Notes: generated by a model not told the origin, from the sequence alone. A stretch of 64,000 bases of DNA from Cryptomeria japonica (GCF_030272615.1 NC_081406.1:463166072-463230071); one strand, 5' to 3'; numbered from the stretch's first letter, positions 33,061 through 46,118 are shown. Program-made: numbers and translations.

Positions 33061-36000
33061 TGTTACAAACACTGGGATCTATGGTTTTGTTGTGCCCTTA
33101 GTTGTTGTGAGGTGTATTGACCTTACGTGCATGCTTGTCCTCCCTTGTGTATGTGAGTGATTGAGCAGACCTTAACTTGTTTGTAATGTGTGTGTTCACA
33201 CCTTGTTCTCACCTTCTTGATGTTGGTGTTTTGAATGATTATATGTGCTTATTGATGTCCTTGTCTATGATTACTCATATTCTGAAAGAGAGTCGTATGT
33301 ACCTTCCTTATTGATTGTTGTGCTCTTTAGACTAATCCATTTGGGTTGGTTTGTGCTTGTCTTGAATCTGAAAGTGCAAACTGTGTTTGTTTAAGAGTAT
33401 GATCTAGCTTAGTGTTGTCCACTTGAAGGACTTGTATGGTAGATATTGAATTTTTATTTTGGAGCAAATTGAATGGTTATAACCCTTCCTCCTCTCTCTC
33501 CCTCTTTCTAAAAATTAAAATATTTGGGGTATGTGTAATTATCTTAGATTTGAGTTTTCCTTTTTGCAAAAGAAAGGTTGTGACTTCTTGAACACTTGTG
33601 TGAACCCTATGACGCTTATGTGTTTAGATAATAAAAGGGCTTTGGGTTGAAAGTTAATATTGGTTGTTGGGAGAAAACTGTATGATTACATTAAAGAATT
33701 CTGCATGTGTAATGTAGGAGTAACATAATTAAATTCTATCTTATGTAATGCGCATTAATATGCGGATAGTTGTTATGGGAAACTGCTTTGTTTGTAAAAA
33801 GAAGTATTAAAGGGAACATGTTATAGTAGCTTCGAGAATATATTAATGTGCTCCATGAAAGATTGTTTTATGTGTTGCATTAAACTAGTTGAACCGAGGA
33901 TCTATTTTAGCAATGCTCCATTGAACTTGCTTTTGGATATATTTAATTACCTTATTATGTTTAGTAAGTGCAAATGGCAAGCTTGTTTGATGTGCATGCA
34001 TTAATATGTATTATTTTGGTGATAGCTCCTTGCTTACCTTTTGATCGTAATTTGATTTTCAATGATAGGTTGCAAATTATGACATGTGTCTTTATTGTAT
34101 TATAGTAGTGAGTGTTCTCAAGAGACCTTGCATCATCGATAAGATTACCTGTTTTAATCTCTGTTGTTTGGAAAAGTAGAATATTCTGTTGCAACCATAA
34201 TAATTGGAAATGTCATGTTAGTTCGATTGATACTCTTCTAAAATGGTAACAAAATGAAAACCGTGCAATTAAAATGATAGGCTTATAGTGAGCAATTTTA
34301 TATTGTAGTGTGACCTTGTTGATCTTGTGTCTTTGTAGGAAATAGTTTGATTATCAAGCTCTCTTTCCCTTCTCTTTTCCTAGATTATAAGATTTTTTAG
34401 AAATGGTATTAAAGAGTGCATTGATTTAAATAGAATGTTTATAATGCATGTGAAATTGTACTATTGCATTTTGGCTTCATATTGAAAGATGGAAGTCCTT
34501 TTTGGAAAAGAATTTTCATAGTTAGTAATGTGGTTTTGAATGCTTAGTGAGATTCGAGAAATATATAGGAATGATGTTATTTCCTTATGTAATTGTGAAA
34601 TGTTAATAATTTTAGTACTTGTTTCTAGAATAAGCTTGATTTAGTTATTCATGCAGGGAGCATAATTAAAATCTTCCTTGAATAGATGTTAGCGTACTGA
34701 AAAGTACTCCCCATAAATGTGACTAAACCAGTACTGGTGTACTTGTGTGTATTTTTAGAAACCAGTACTTATTATATGTGCCCATGGATTGGTGAAGTAA
34801 TCAACCATGGAGGATATGTTGCTTATGAGTATGGGAAACCATACTGTTTATGTGATGTTGCTTATTTGTTTCCCTACTGAGTACCAAACCCCGGGTTGTG
34901 GGTAACTCAGTATGTTAAGGGGTAGAATTAGAAGTCACCATTCCTTGAATAGTATGGATTGGCATAAGAGTAATGTCGGCACGAAGCAACTTTAGCTTCT
35001 CTATTTCAAGGAATGATATAGTTATACTATAAAACTATATCAAAGGTGTACTCAATACTTTCCCTTTTGATGAATCTATTTATAGGTTTATGTGTGGCAG
35101 CCTATTCCTTTCCTTTATTTGAGCATTTTGATGGCATTTCTTGAGCATAGTGATGGTGTATTTTGGAGGATCCTTTGCCTTGTCTTCATGAAAGGTAGGT
35201 TTATCCACATGAGCTGCCAGTTAGTATGTGTTGGTGGGCATGTGGGTGGACCTTATTCAGGTATACCTCTAACTTACGATGAGTATCCTATTAGATACGT
35301 CGCTATGCGGGACGTGACCTGCGCATGCTTTTTTTTCCGTGAGGTACACTACCATGTGGGATACGTCCATTGCTTGTCTTCTCCACTTGGGGTATTGCCA
35401 TGCCACGTGATGACGTGATGCAGGGTGATGTCGAGGTGCACACCGCCATGCCATGTGGGTAGTGTGACTATATCGCACCACATGAAGAGCTACTGCAATA
35501 GCTAGATGATTGTTCCTTCCTTCCTCATTGGTGGCTAGATGCTAGTCACATAGTGGTGTTATGTGCAGTTGTGATATTCTTTATATTTCTTTGGGGGCTA
35601 GCAATTTATTTTACTTTGACTTTGAAGGTTTAGCCATGATCTTGTGATCTTTTGCACTTTTGATTTGGTGTTGCAATTTTGGATTATTTTATTGCCTTAC
35701 TATTGGAATTGATGATTTATTATCTTTATTCATCTGTACTTTTGTGGCTAAACTAGTTTATCCTTATTGTTTTTGTATGTTGGTCTTGTGTTGAAATGTG
35801 AAATTCCTCTCCAAGGACATATGATAGAAACTTGTTAGAGTGTGTACAAGGAAGTGGAAATAAGGAACCTTGAGGATGGGGGTATGTGAGGTTGTGATGC
35901 AGCTAGGATCCACTACCTACCTATGTATGGTGACTATCTCTTGGAGGCTAACCACCTTACTCAACAAGGGATGTTCACGAAGATCTTGTATGGAAGGTAG

Positions 36001-36730
36001 CATGGCTATGGTGTGCCTAACACCATCGAGCCTTTGAGTGAGATAATGGATATTTATGATCATATTGTTGTTCTGAGATCAAGCATAGAGATGTTGATCA
36101 TGCATGTTATCTTTGACCGAGCATTAGACTTGCTCACATGTGGCCTTTTGAGTTGTGCATTCCAGTTATGTTGATGGTTATTATGTGTATCATGGAGTAA
36201 ATTGTGCTAACTTGTCACTATGTTATGGGACATAGTCATTGGATGGCTTTCTTATGCCTGGCAAGTGTAAACAATTGAGTTATTTACATTGCTCTTATTT
36301 CATGAAAATTTAACTTGGTTGTAGAAATTCAATTTTGAAGCTAGTTCTTTGCGATAAAGTTTTATGAAAATGATGGATTGGTTAAAGAAATTGATCATGA
36401 TGGCATGTTTTCTTGTCATGATTGATAGATGAGTATGGTAATTGTTGTCTACCTTTTTGTAATGCATTAATTTGCTGTAATGAAAGGGAGAAGATTCTTA
36501 TTTCTCTGCTATGATTGTGGATAATTCATAGAATGTTATACGAAATGTATGGATTTAGATGTATCTTGCCAATGAGTAATCGGATTCATAAAGGATTTAG
36601 CAATAATATTTCATTTATTTATGGAAAGATTCCTATGTGCAATTTGATATTTGTTGAATGAGTTTCAGGGCTTATGCGTGCGACATGTTCTCCATCTAGC
36701 CTTACGACTTCCAGGAGTAAGTCAGAACCT
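33061..36730 (+). other. Non-coding interior of LARD-like element
   Basis: About 3.7 kb with stop codons in all frames; the longest open stretches (about 108 codons at 35092, 77 at 33961 minus) show no motif. A short pyrimidine run (CCTCCTCTCTCTCCCTC near 33488) and GTGGCAT/CATGCCA-rich sequence at 35190-35470 are the only local features. An interior that keeps PBS and PPT without genes is the LARD hallmark. Confidence 0.75.
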
Positions 36731-36742
36731 AGGGGGGGAGAA
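36731..36742 (+). other. PPT of LARD-like element
   Basis: AGGGGGGGAGAA immediately before the right LTR. Confidence 0.9.
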
Positions 36743-39700
36743 TGTGGTACCCCTGCCCTAATCAATTTATAATCTCGGTTTAATCTTGGTTATTTTTTCA
36801 TAATATAATGATTACAGTCAGATGTGTTGATTTAGTGCATATCTGTTAATGTGGTTTTCGCACCAGTTGTATGCAAGTTGTTTAGTGTTCCTATTTCATG
36901 TTATTATATTGGGCTAACGCTTTCATTAAGTTTATATATGTATGCATGTATGACTCTTGGTTGCATGAGATTTTAGGTACAATGCCACATGAGTGCGAGG
37001 TTTGTCTTCACCTGGATTTGCAGGTTTGAGTGTAACTCTTTAATCCTTAGAGTTGGATTAGGTGGTCATAAGACCCTAGTTGAACATAGTCATGCTCAAG
37101 TGAGCATCATCAGTCATCATCGATATTCCCTTTTGTTTGGGTTTGCGAGTCGTCTGTCTGGTTGACCTTCTTGGCTTGCGTGTTTGGTGTGTATGGTGAA
37201 ATTGAGTAATTTAGTCCCTAGTATTTAATTTGATTAAATATGTGTTTGTGCATTAAAGATTAATGGACTAAATGAAAAAAGAATTTCTTTATGTGATTTA
37301 TCGTTAGTTTGAATTGCTTGATTTAAATTGGGAGCAAGTTCAATTAAATGGTTAAATTTAAATATTAAATGTATTATGTTTATTCCTAAGAAAAGAAAGA
37401 TTTAATTTTAATTGAAATAGAATTAATTTTATCTTCTTGCCATTTTGGAAATAGAAAGGTTAAATTGAATTAATTGAGAAAATCAATTTTGAATTGAAAA
37501 GCAATTTAATTTATTCATATAGTTGGAAAATAAAGATTTTTATTATTTATTTTAAATAAAAATTTTAAATCCAAAAATGGGATTTTTGGTCAAACTTTTC
37601 CATATAACCTAGACTTTTGGAAAATATGAGGGATTGAATTTTTTTGGAGAAATTTTTTTTTTTTTGGAAAATATCTTGGATGAAAGATTTGGGGATTTTG
37701 GAAGGAGAAGAATTCCTTGAGCTGTAGGTTGGGTCTCTTCATCAGATCCTTTCCAGGAATGCATATTGAGGTCGGAATTCTGGTTATCAATTAGTTATTG
37801 TTTAAATTTTAAAAAAAGGGCATTGGATGTTCTTCATGCTATTTGGTTTTAATTTCTCCATTGATTGCCTCAAGGTTATGAATCATTGTGGAATTAGTTG
37901 ATATTGGTTAAGATTGGCTGATTGCTTGTTTATTGTATGAAAAATGAGCTTCCTTATGCCCAAAAGATTATTTATTTGGTTGGTTATTCCAACAAATCCT
38001 TCCAATTTTGGAAACCTCTTCTTGTTGGAAATTTTCATTTTAAATCTCACAATGAGACTCTTTAAAAAAATGAGGGTTTGTCTTTTGGAAAACTTTTTAT
38101 AAAACAAAAACAAAAAAAAAAACCACGTCGGTACCCTCCCCCGTATTTTTTGTATTCTTGCAAATTAAAATGTTTTTTTTAAATATTTTTTTTTATTATT
38201 TAAAAAGAAATATATTTATATAATATTTTCGTTAAAAAGAAATGTTTTTTTTAATATATATTTTTATATAAATAAAAATATATATATAATAATAATAATT
38301 TATTATTATTAATATGTTTTTTAAATTGATTTCTAATAAAGCTTAAATATGGCATTTAATTAATGAATTACGATTAGTTGTAATTAATTAATTGTATGAG
38401 AGGCAATATACATTAATTAATTTTCAAAATTGTATTTTATTGTTAATGCATATTTTTGTAATTAAATACTTAATTTTTTAATTCTGCTATTAATTATTAA
38501 TTTGTTATATTTAATTCATCATGGATTAATAAATATATTCATTAATTAATAGTTAATTTTAGTAATTTTCTTTATATGCTCAAGGAAACAATCTGTTAAT
38601 CTAGGAATGGATTTTCCTTATTTGGCTTCCTTAAATATGTATATTTCCTTGATCTATATAGTATAAATTGGTTCTGGAAAAGACAAATTTGTAGGATTTA
38701 TTTTGAACTAGTATGTCAATGATGTTTTAATTGAAGATTAAATATCTTATTTAATTGGTTAATGGTTGTCTGATTATATTTATGTGAACTTGGTTTGAGA
38801 ACTCATTATGGCTTATTATGTGTGTTCGATGCAATGAACCTTAGAGAGTTAGAAAACCAAGAACCTATTCCTAGAGGAGGTAGATAACTGCAATCTATCT
38901 TAGATCATTTAGAAAACTTGATCGACATGTAATGTCTAAATTAATGTGGAGAAAGATTGTATCCTCTAGTTATTGCCTATGCGAGTTTAATTTCTTTATT
39001 CTCTTTTGCTTCAGTAATGGCAAGCCTTTCTTTGTTTGATTGGACCCTATCGTATGATTTATTTGGGTACCTGTTTCAGTCCTCAGTCTCAAGTTTGACT
39101 ATAGTTTTGTGGTGGTGTCATATTTGGTCATATCCCTTTTGTGAGTGCCTCTTTTGAGTCGTGATTGACCAAATGGATGTTCCCTCCTTTTTGAACTCCA
39201 TTCATCTGACCATGTGTATTCCTTGGTTTCTGAGGTCGCTTGAGTATAGTCTTGTGTCATATGGGAAGTGGCTTTCGATTGGAGGCCGTGCCCAAAGTGG
39301 TTGCTGGGTAACCGATCAAAAGTGAATCTAATAAGTGATAACCTAATAGTAGATTATAATGTAATCTCTAAGTAAGATAATTGTGCCTCACACATGAGAC
39401 AAGTGCTAACATAGACTCGACATGTTGTGAGAAGGCCTGAAATGGCATACCATCATCCTTATCTTCATGAAAGGATGTGTGGGTCCACATGAGGCTTGGA
39501 TGGGCTGGAGGTTTGGATTAGGTTGCCAGGGTAACCCTGTGTATGGGGCCGGAACCTATGAAGACCTACCAGGGTAGCCATACCAGGTTCTGTGATGACA
39601 CTTGTCTCTATGTTTGCTAGTGTGTGTTGATGTATGGTCTTGATAGGATCACTTTTGTGGAGTCATCCTATTGCTTATGCCCTTGTGAGTACCTGGTTTC

Positions 39701-40572
39701 ATGTTAGACCTTGGGTGGTGATGACTCAGTTTTGTGGATGCTCTTATGGACCTTGTATTAGCTTCGATTATGTTTAGCTGGATCCTTTTCTTTTCAGGGA
39801 TCGTTTATGTATTTATTGACCGATGTGGTCATTTGTATATTGATTATGTTTTGCCTTGATGGCAGGATTGTAAATTATGAGAACCTCATGTATTTGTAAC
39901 TTTATTAATTATCAGAGGGGTCTTCTAGTTGAGAAGACCTAGAGATGTAGCCCTTTAGGGGTGAACTCCTAGATCATCTTGTTGTTATGTGATGCTTTTG
40001 TCCTTATGTTTCATGTTTAGTGTTATCATGTATGAATAGCTTATGTTAGATTGCATAAGTGGATAAGATGGAATTAACTTTAAATGCTTATATGTAGTCC
40101 TTTCTTGAATGCATTAAATTGGAATATGAAAGAATGTAGCTTAGGATAATGGATTATATTCAATCATTATTAAGGAAATTAAGTGTGCATGAAAGATCTC
40201 ATATGTTTATGATGAAATTCTAGTGTGTTAGAATATTAGATGCATGGCTTATATTTTAATGATCATAATAGATAAACATTAGCACTTGATTTATATTTTC
40301 ATCTATCTAAAAGAAATTATCCTTGTTTAGGAATTCTCTCGTTATAAGATAATCAACTTATTGGATTAATTGTGTGAGTTAAGTTAATTGTATAATTAAG
40401 TAATCACATTGGGAAACTCTTTAGGTGGTAGTTGATGTCTCCCACTATGTAATTTGAATCTTTGATATTTTGTTGTATCTTTATGTTGTGTAAATTTAAA
40501 AAAAAGAAATTATTGCACTCTATTCTTGTGTTATGGCTTTATCCCTTCGGGGTAACCTGTCAGGGCATTACA
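36743..40572 (+). repeat. 3' LTR of LARD-like element
   Basis: 3830 bp, TGTGGTACCCCTGCCC to GGGCATTACA. It contains the uninterrupted sequence (GGTTTAATCTTGG near 36779) at the site where copia C entered the sister LTR. It lacks the GC-rich block of the left LTR; at 38120 AACCACGTCGGTACCC joins the two sides, which suggests a deletion between short CCA(T/C)GT repeats. Confidence 0.9.
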
Positions 40573-41688
40573 ACAAGCATGCAGTTTTGCACTTCAACGA
40601 ATTCATGACATGACAAGATTATGATTGAGCAAACATAAAAACATCTGATTGACTTATTAAAACTAAACACATTAACTGTGAACAAAAAAAACATTCGGCA
40701 TGAAACATATTGTTTGCTTGTTTGCCTATTTTCTCTTGATTGTTTCTGATTTTCTTTTTTGGTGACATATCTTTTAGCTTTTCTAGGATGTCTCTGACTA
40801 GAGATTTTATCTCCAGGATGTCATTGACTATAAAGGCGAGGATGGGGCATGTTCACTTGTTTGCTTCTTGCGGGATATTCCTTAGGAATATGATGACACG
40901 TCTTAGGGCATGATCGCTTAAAGGACGTATTGGTCTGATACACATTGAGGCATTCCTTTACTGTTTGATATATTTTCTTTCTCATAATTGGTGTGACTGA
41001 TTCATTTGGGTCTAATTGATATCCAAATGATTTTTTGCCTTTTTCTATAATAAGATCGATGATGATACAAGCACTTAAAAAGCACAAGAATTCTCATAAC
41101 TTTTATATCCTCTTTCTGATCATTCTCATGATCATTACTTTTCTCTTCTCATCCTCCTTCTCATCTATCTTTTTCATCATTTCTTTCATCATCTTCTTCA
41201 TTCTTCCTATTCTAGTGTGGTCAATCAAACACTTTATCTAATTGATGCAATGTCTTTGAATCTTTAATCTCTTTATCAACCACCTTGCTTCTTGCAATCT
41301 CAATGCCCTGGATCAATCAATCAATCATTGGATCACCTTATCTTGCGCTAGCATCAATCCCTATCAACTTTATTAGCTCAATCAGCTTAATCAGCTTATC
41401 AATTCGACTATAGTGTTCATTTCCATCAATTGTTCAGTTACACCTCATCAACTATGCATTTCTATTAAATGTATATCTCAATCTAATCATTTGTGTAATA
41501 TCAATCATCCAATATTCTCTCTCGCGATCTATCGAGAGATCAATCTCCATCATTATCTTCAATCAATCTCTCGAGGGGGCATAGCCAATCAATCATTATC
41601 CTTACCAGGATACCTCTAGGGCATATATCAGTTGATCATTTTCTTTGAAACAATGTGACAAGCTGCATTGTCTCAAAGAGGGGCAAAA
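40573..41688 (+). other. 3' interior of a plus-strand gypsy (G2)
   Basis: Non-coding on the plus strand, with CAATCAATCAATCAAT runs near 41300 and a purine tract AAAGAGGGGCAAAA at 41675-41688 before an LTR start. The LARD-like element is inserted at its left side. The rest of G2 is not found left of the LARD. Confidence 0.5.
40821..41087 (-). CDS. Unrecognised open frame, no ATG
   Basis: Minus-strand open stretch of about 88 codons without a starting ATG. Visible: EKGKKSFGYQLDPNESVTPI, MRKKIYQTVKECLNVYQTNT, then SCPKTCHHIPKEYPARSKQV. Four Cys and two His occur but not in a known finger spacing. It lies antisense inside the 3' interior of the plus-strand gypsy. It could be a fragment of an older minus-strand element or a chance frame. 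No function proposed. Confidence 0.25.
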   Translation of the reverse strand: MCFLSACIIIDLIIEKGKKSFGYQLDPNESVTPIMRKKIYQTVKECLNVYQTNTSFKRSCPKTCHHIPKEYPARSKQVNMPHPRLYSQ

Positions 41689-42836
41689 TGTAGACACATA
41701 AAAATTTCCATTAATTTTTCCTCATTTAATTTTAAATTTCTCCGAACATCGACCGAGTCCTTATTATTACATTATTATTACTCCATAATTCATTATTCAT
41801 AATTTCCATCTTTTATTATATTATTATTAATATCTGATCATTTATCCATTAAATTTATTAAATAAAATATTATATCATATTCATGCATACACCTTCATGC
41901 ATTCACGTTATACACATTTCTCTATTTATTTAATAAAACCCTCAAATATCTCCTCCTACCACTTACCATTTCCCATTTACCACTCATCTTCCCTATACCA
42001 CTCATCTTGCATCATCCCATATTCATCTGACAACATGAACTCGCCAGGAGAAAATTTATTTAAACAAGGCCCCCTCTCTTATTTGGGAATCTCATCTTTA
42101 TGCATTGAACTTATGTCAATTTGCATCCCATTATCTTAACATCTTATCCGCTATCTTTGCATTCTCAAATCTTGATTTCCTCATAGCTTTTTGCATAAGT
42201 GCTTCTGAGAGAAAATATATATTAAATGTAAAATCTTGGGGAATAAGAGTGCAATGGAGTGGATTTTTGTTGCATGCATGTGTGTTTTAGCTTAGATATT
42301 TGCATTTGCATGTGTGTGTTTTGCAGGTACTTCATTGTTGGATGTTGGAAGATTGAATCTTGTATTCAATCCATTTCCTCCATCTACACTTATAAATATC
42401 CCCCACTTTGGAGCACAAAGGATCCCATCTCATATTAATTTAGGCATTGTTACTATAGGCATATCCATTCTAGAATATCATTTGAGCATTGTTATTATAG
42501 GCAATTTCATCTTAGATCTAGTTTGATTTGATCATTTTCTAGCTTAATTGCATCAACATCATAGTTTAATCATGCATATCATTAGCTTAATTATACTCTT
42601 GGATCAATCTATCATAATCAGTCTCATCTAGCTTTCATATCATCATCATTTCAAATCCTTCATCTACGTGTAGTCAAGTCATTGGGATTGCTTATCCAAA
42701 TCTGAGAGAAAATCCATACTCGCATCTCTTAGGAGTCGATATGTCTCTTTATCACGGTTTATCTTTTGTTTGATTTAAATTTGGTAGCCATGCTTGTAAT
42801 GATCTATGGAGTGTTTGTTTTGTAGCTATAGCTACC
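41689..42836 (+). repeat. 3' LTR of gypsy G2 (right end uncertain)
   Basis: Starts TGTAGACACATAAAAATTTCC directly after the purine tract; the first bases match the LTR of G1 (TGTAGACACCTAAAAATATC on the minus strand at 57633), so both belong to the TGTAGACAC group of gypsy LTRs. The right end must be before the G1 frame that ends at 42837; a 14-bp palindrome GTAGCTATAGCTAC lies at about 42823. No TSD could be assigned. Confidence 0.6.
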
Positions 42837-43235
42837 CTACTTCACACGCACGACAATATCTATTACCATATTTGCTTGTTCAGATGTTTTTGGTACTATA
42901 TTGCTAGATGATTTTGTGTTAGTTTCTTGTAGAAGTTGCCTCATATCTTCACCATCTGATTCCATACTAGGATATGTTGGTGCTCTCCTGCTTCTTTGAG
43001 ATGAAGAGGAAAATACTCGTATTGTTAATAAACTATTAGGTATGTATTTTGAGGGTATCCTAGGCTTGTTCAGTATATCTAGTGTACGTTGCCTTGCCTC
43101 TGTTATCGTTGGTACATGTTTATATCCCAAACCTTGATTATTTGGGTTTTCATGTGGTAAAACAGGTTCTAATCTGCCTTGCTTCTTTAATCCCAATCCT
43201 GTGGTACCATCATGCCCATGTTTTTGTAGCATCAT
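42837..43235 (-). pseudogene. G-patch-like segment after gypsy protease
   Basis: Open frame of 132 codons. It begins MMLQKHGHDGTTGLGLKKQG and continues RLEPVLPHENPNNQGLGYKH, a Gly-rich stretch of the kind seen between protease and RT in some plant gypsy polyproteins, similar to G-patch (aGLG..xQG). The rest is Ser/Arg/Asp-rich without motif. Stop at 42837. Upstream, 43236-43480 is frameshifted. In this family the segment is thought to bind RNA; no proof here. Confidence 0.6.
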
Positions 43236-43487
43236 GAAACTGTTGCCATATTAGTGTAGAGGTAACCTGGGTATTGTCATGTCATCTTCTTCTCTATATA
43301 TCCACTAATTAAAATATCCCTTTAGAGATTCTTCTTGTAAGTCTCCCCATCTAATGAAAGAGTATGAATCTGAGTACTTCACTATCTCTTTTCCTTTATC
43401 TTGCTTCATCACTATGTTCTAAGGCTTCCCAAAAGACCTAGGCAAAAGGGATGATTGTCTGCCATTCAAGGTACTTGAAATGGAATA

Positions 43488-44210
43488 TTACCCACAACCA
43501 ACTTCCTTAATTTGTAAAGAATATGTGGTAGGTGTACTTTTTTTTATTTTTGTGACTTTCAACAATTCCAATTGTAAGTGAAGTGGAGATGTTTGATTTT
43601 TTGGTACTTGATTGTCTATGCTTGCCCTTAAATAATTGCAGTGTTGAAAAGGGTTTGGGTCACCATGAATGGTGATCTCAATGCCATTGTATGGGAACTT
43701 CACACATTGGTAAAAAGTTGAAGGTACTTCCTGCATGGCATGTATCCATTAATGACCTAATAGAATATTGTACCCCAATTCTTTGTTTAGGACTTGAAAG
43801 GTGATGTCTGTTGTGACTGGTCCTATTTGTATTGGCAAAGTCACTACACCCTTAGAAGGGTGTTCCTCATCATCATAAGCTTTGATATTGATTCTCTTAG
43901 TAGAATCAATATAATGTTTAGAATATCCTAAAGCTTTAATCAAATGTAATGTGTGTATGTTAAGGCCAGCTCCACCATCTATAAATACTCTTTGAACTTT
44001 CTTTTGGTCAATCAAAGCTTTCAAGTGTAAGGGATCATTATGCATGGGTCAATATGTAGGTACATCTTACTCAGTGAATGCGACCTTTGAAGTTGCCAAG
44101 TTTCCAACCATGGAATGGAATGTGTTCTTGTTAATATCTCTGGCAACAACTGAATCTTGTAATGCTTTGTCAAGGACTGCCTTATGAGCTGGCGAGATGC
44201 GCAGTAACTC
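43488..44210 (-). pseudogene. Aspartic protease region of gypsy G1
   Basis: Frame 44045-43749 reads MHNDPLHLKALIDQKKVQRV then FIDGGAGLNIHTLHLIKALG, the retropepsin active-site loop (DTGA-type, here DGGA as in many plant gypsy elements), and ends ITFQVLNKELGYNILLGH, the ILG.. motif of the second half. After one stop frame 43736-43488 continues: PSTFYQCVKFPYNGIEITIH and GDPNPFQHCNYLRA, the segment that commonly follows protease in Tat-type pol. Upstream 44212-44046 is a broken frame with TLSKMYLHIDP. Confidence 0.8.
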
Positions 44211-44479
44211 AAATAATAAAATTTGAGCTAGATTTCACTTCAACTAATCCACCATATTGTAAATGCTATTTGTTGAAGGGGGATTTGAAGTTACCCCTTG
44301 CAATGTGAGCTTTGATCTTCTAGTGGTGACAACCACTATGTCATATACTGCACTAAGTGTGTTTATGGCATAATAAAATGCAACATTAGTATAATTGGCA
44401 TTATTGTTTTGTGCATTGGAACTAGAAGCCTTTCCTTTGATCTTTGAAGATGGTATGATCTGTGTTTGGTGTCTTACTA

Positions 44480-44616
44480 GAATCCATAGTAATGTCGCCT
44501 TGAATCAATGAGATCTTGTATGAGGTTCTCTAGTTTGTAGCAACTTGTTGTATTATGACCTTTATTGCAGTGGTATTCATAGAAATCATTGTCATTCCAG
44601 CAAGCGGGCTTAAATG
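44480..44616 (-). pseudogene. Gypsy G1 gag C-end, zinc-knuckle part
   Basis: Minus strand from 44611: ACWNDNDFYEYHCNKGHNTT, SCYKLENLIQDLID. This fits the C.YH...GH.T..C..L...I..LI signature of Tat/Athila-type gag (first Cys changed to Tyr in EYH). The frame is in phase with the gag part that ends at 51878, on the other side of copia E, so both halves were one gene before the insertion. Confidence 0.75.
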
Positions 44617-46047
44617 TGTTGGCATATGATGAAATGACATGTTGATATGATGATAATGTATGTTGTCATTGATGTCAATAAGTGTAAGTGAACCGGTAAG
44701 TAGATTGGAAGTTGGCAAACCGGTATGAAGAAATGCAGTGAACTGGTGTCGGGGTTTCACTGAGTGTGACTATCGGTTGGTAGTCTCAGTTATAGGGTTT
44801 CCAGTTTGGAAATCTCACTTGTATGATGCAACCGATGACATTCTATGTTAAGTTAGCTAGGAGATGAAGATGAGATTGTGATGCCACATCAGCTTTGTGC
44901 ACGTGAAGGATTTCCTTAAGGATCTTGCATGAGAAGATCGACTACATTAAATGTCTACCTCAGGAATGAACATTCTTCTTAGCGGTATGAGAAGAAAGTG
45001 TCATGAGTTACTGATTTCTATGTGTGGTGAAGATTAGACGATGCATATTGTCTTGTGATATGTTTGAAATTGTATTGCTCTATGCAAAGTGTTTGGATGG
45101 TTAGGATTGGACCACTTGTATTGTAAACCTAAAATGCTTAGGGTTTAGGGTTTATGCTACCGACCTAATTGTTGTCATTAAGGTCGATGATGTTTGTTAT
45201 TGTAAGTTGTTGGCAAATGTTGTGTGTGTATCCAAGCAATGAGATACTTGCCAGACCAGTAAGAGAAAACTACAGAGTGTGATTGCAGAAGTAGAGGAAC
45301 TGAAAATGATCTACCTTACAATATAGTGTTTTTATCATATCAAAGCTTTACCTATTGTATTCTAACCATTTCAACAAAAGGAAAATCCCTTTGTCGGGTA
45401 GCTTTAATAGGCTTACTATAAATCCTCTAACCAGGTGACTCAAGATTCATTGAGTTCTTCAAATCCTCTAGCAAGGTAAATTTTAACAGGGTTTCAACCT
45501 TTAACAGGGTATATAGCCATCCCTTAACTGGGTGATCTTTAATAGGATCGGTTCCTAACAAAACTTTATTCTAAAGTTTTTAACCGGACTAGGCTCCTAA
45601 CAGAGCGAGCTTCAAAAGAGTTCAAAAACAAGCTTGTGGGTATTCATCCCCACTATGGTTTTTCCCATTTGGGTTTCCATGTGAAAAATTTGTGTGTCAT
45701 GTGTTGTGCATTTTTCATGTGATGATTAAGTGTTCTTTGTTTAAGTGATTATGCATGCAGAGCTAATGGTTATGGTATTGGTGACACACCACATGCATAT
45801 GTTTATGGGTAAAGTAGTTATCAAGTATTAAATGTATTTTAAGTGTTCAGACTTACTGGTCTATGTTGTTTGAAGTCTTACTGTGTTTAACCGATATTGC
45901 CATGGTTAAGTTCAGTAATGAAGACAACCAGTTAGTGTTGTTTTAGCTTGAAAAGATTGTTAGAAAGTATTTGACTATACTGATTCAGCCCCCCCCCCCC
46001 AACTCTCAGTACCAGTTAGGGAATATGTTCTTCATCATTATTCATCA
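44617..46047 (+). repeat. 5' LTR of copia E
   Basis: TGTTGGCATATGATGAAATG to CATTATTCATCA. AACCGGTAAG, AACCGGTATG and AACTGGTG occur within 60 bp near 44690-44750. Boxes CTATGGTTTTTCCC and GGTTTCCATGTG near 45655-45690; C-tract of 14 C near 45990. The 45400-45600 part repeats short TTTAACAGGGT / TTAACTGGGT / TAACCAGGT phrases. Confidence 0.9.
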
Positions 46048-46048
46048 A

Positions 46049-46062
46049 TTGGTATTAGAGCA
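46049..46062 (+). other. Primer-binding site of copia E
   Basis: TTGGTATTAGAGCA; one or two mismatches from TTGGTATCAGAGCC. Confidence 0.8.
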
Positions 46063-46118
46063 ACTCCAGGTCCTCGGTGATATAAACTTAACCACTTGAG
46101 GTAAAATATCCCGACTTA

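Larger units (their letters stand above)
22285..40572 (+). mobile_element. LARD-like giant LTR retrotransposon, TSD ACAAG
   Basis: Left end TGTAGTACCCCTGCCC at 22285, right end GGGCATTACA at 40572, flanked by ACAAG at 22280-22284 and 40573-40577. Two direct LTRs of about 4.2 and 3.8 kb surround an interior of 3699 bp (33044-36742) with PBS and PPT but no gag, protease, RT or integrase motif on either strand. The left LTR is split by copia C. Long LTRs with a non-coding interior match the published description of LARDs, non-autonomous derivatives mobilised by gypsy-type elements. Autonomous partner: unknown. Orientation is set by PBS at 33046 and PPT at 36731. Confidence 0.85.

Noticed and set aside
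33061-36730. Hidden gag-pol in the LARD interior
   Set aside because: I looked for knuckle, protease, VDD, RNase H and DDE signatures on both strands and saw none; frames are short and closed throughout.
40821-41241. Hydrophobic plus-strand frame at 41035-41241 as a membrane protein
   Set aside because: Low-complexity TC-rich sequence (repeated Ile/Phe/Ser) in the 3' interior of a gypsy element; no conserved motif.
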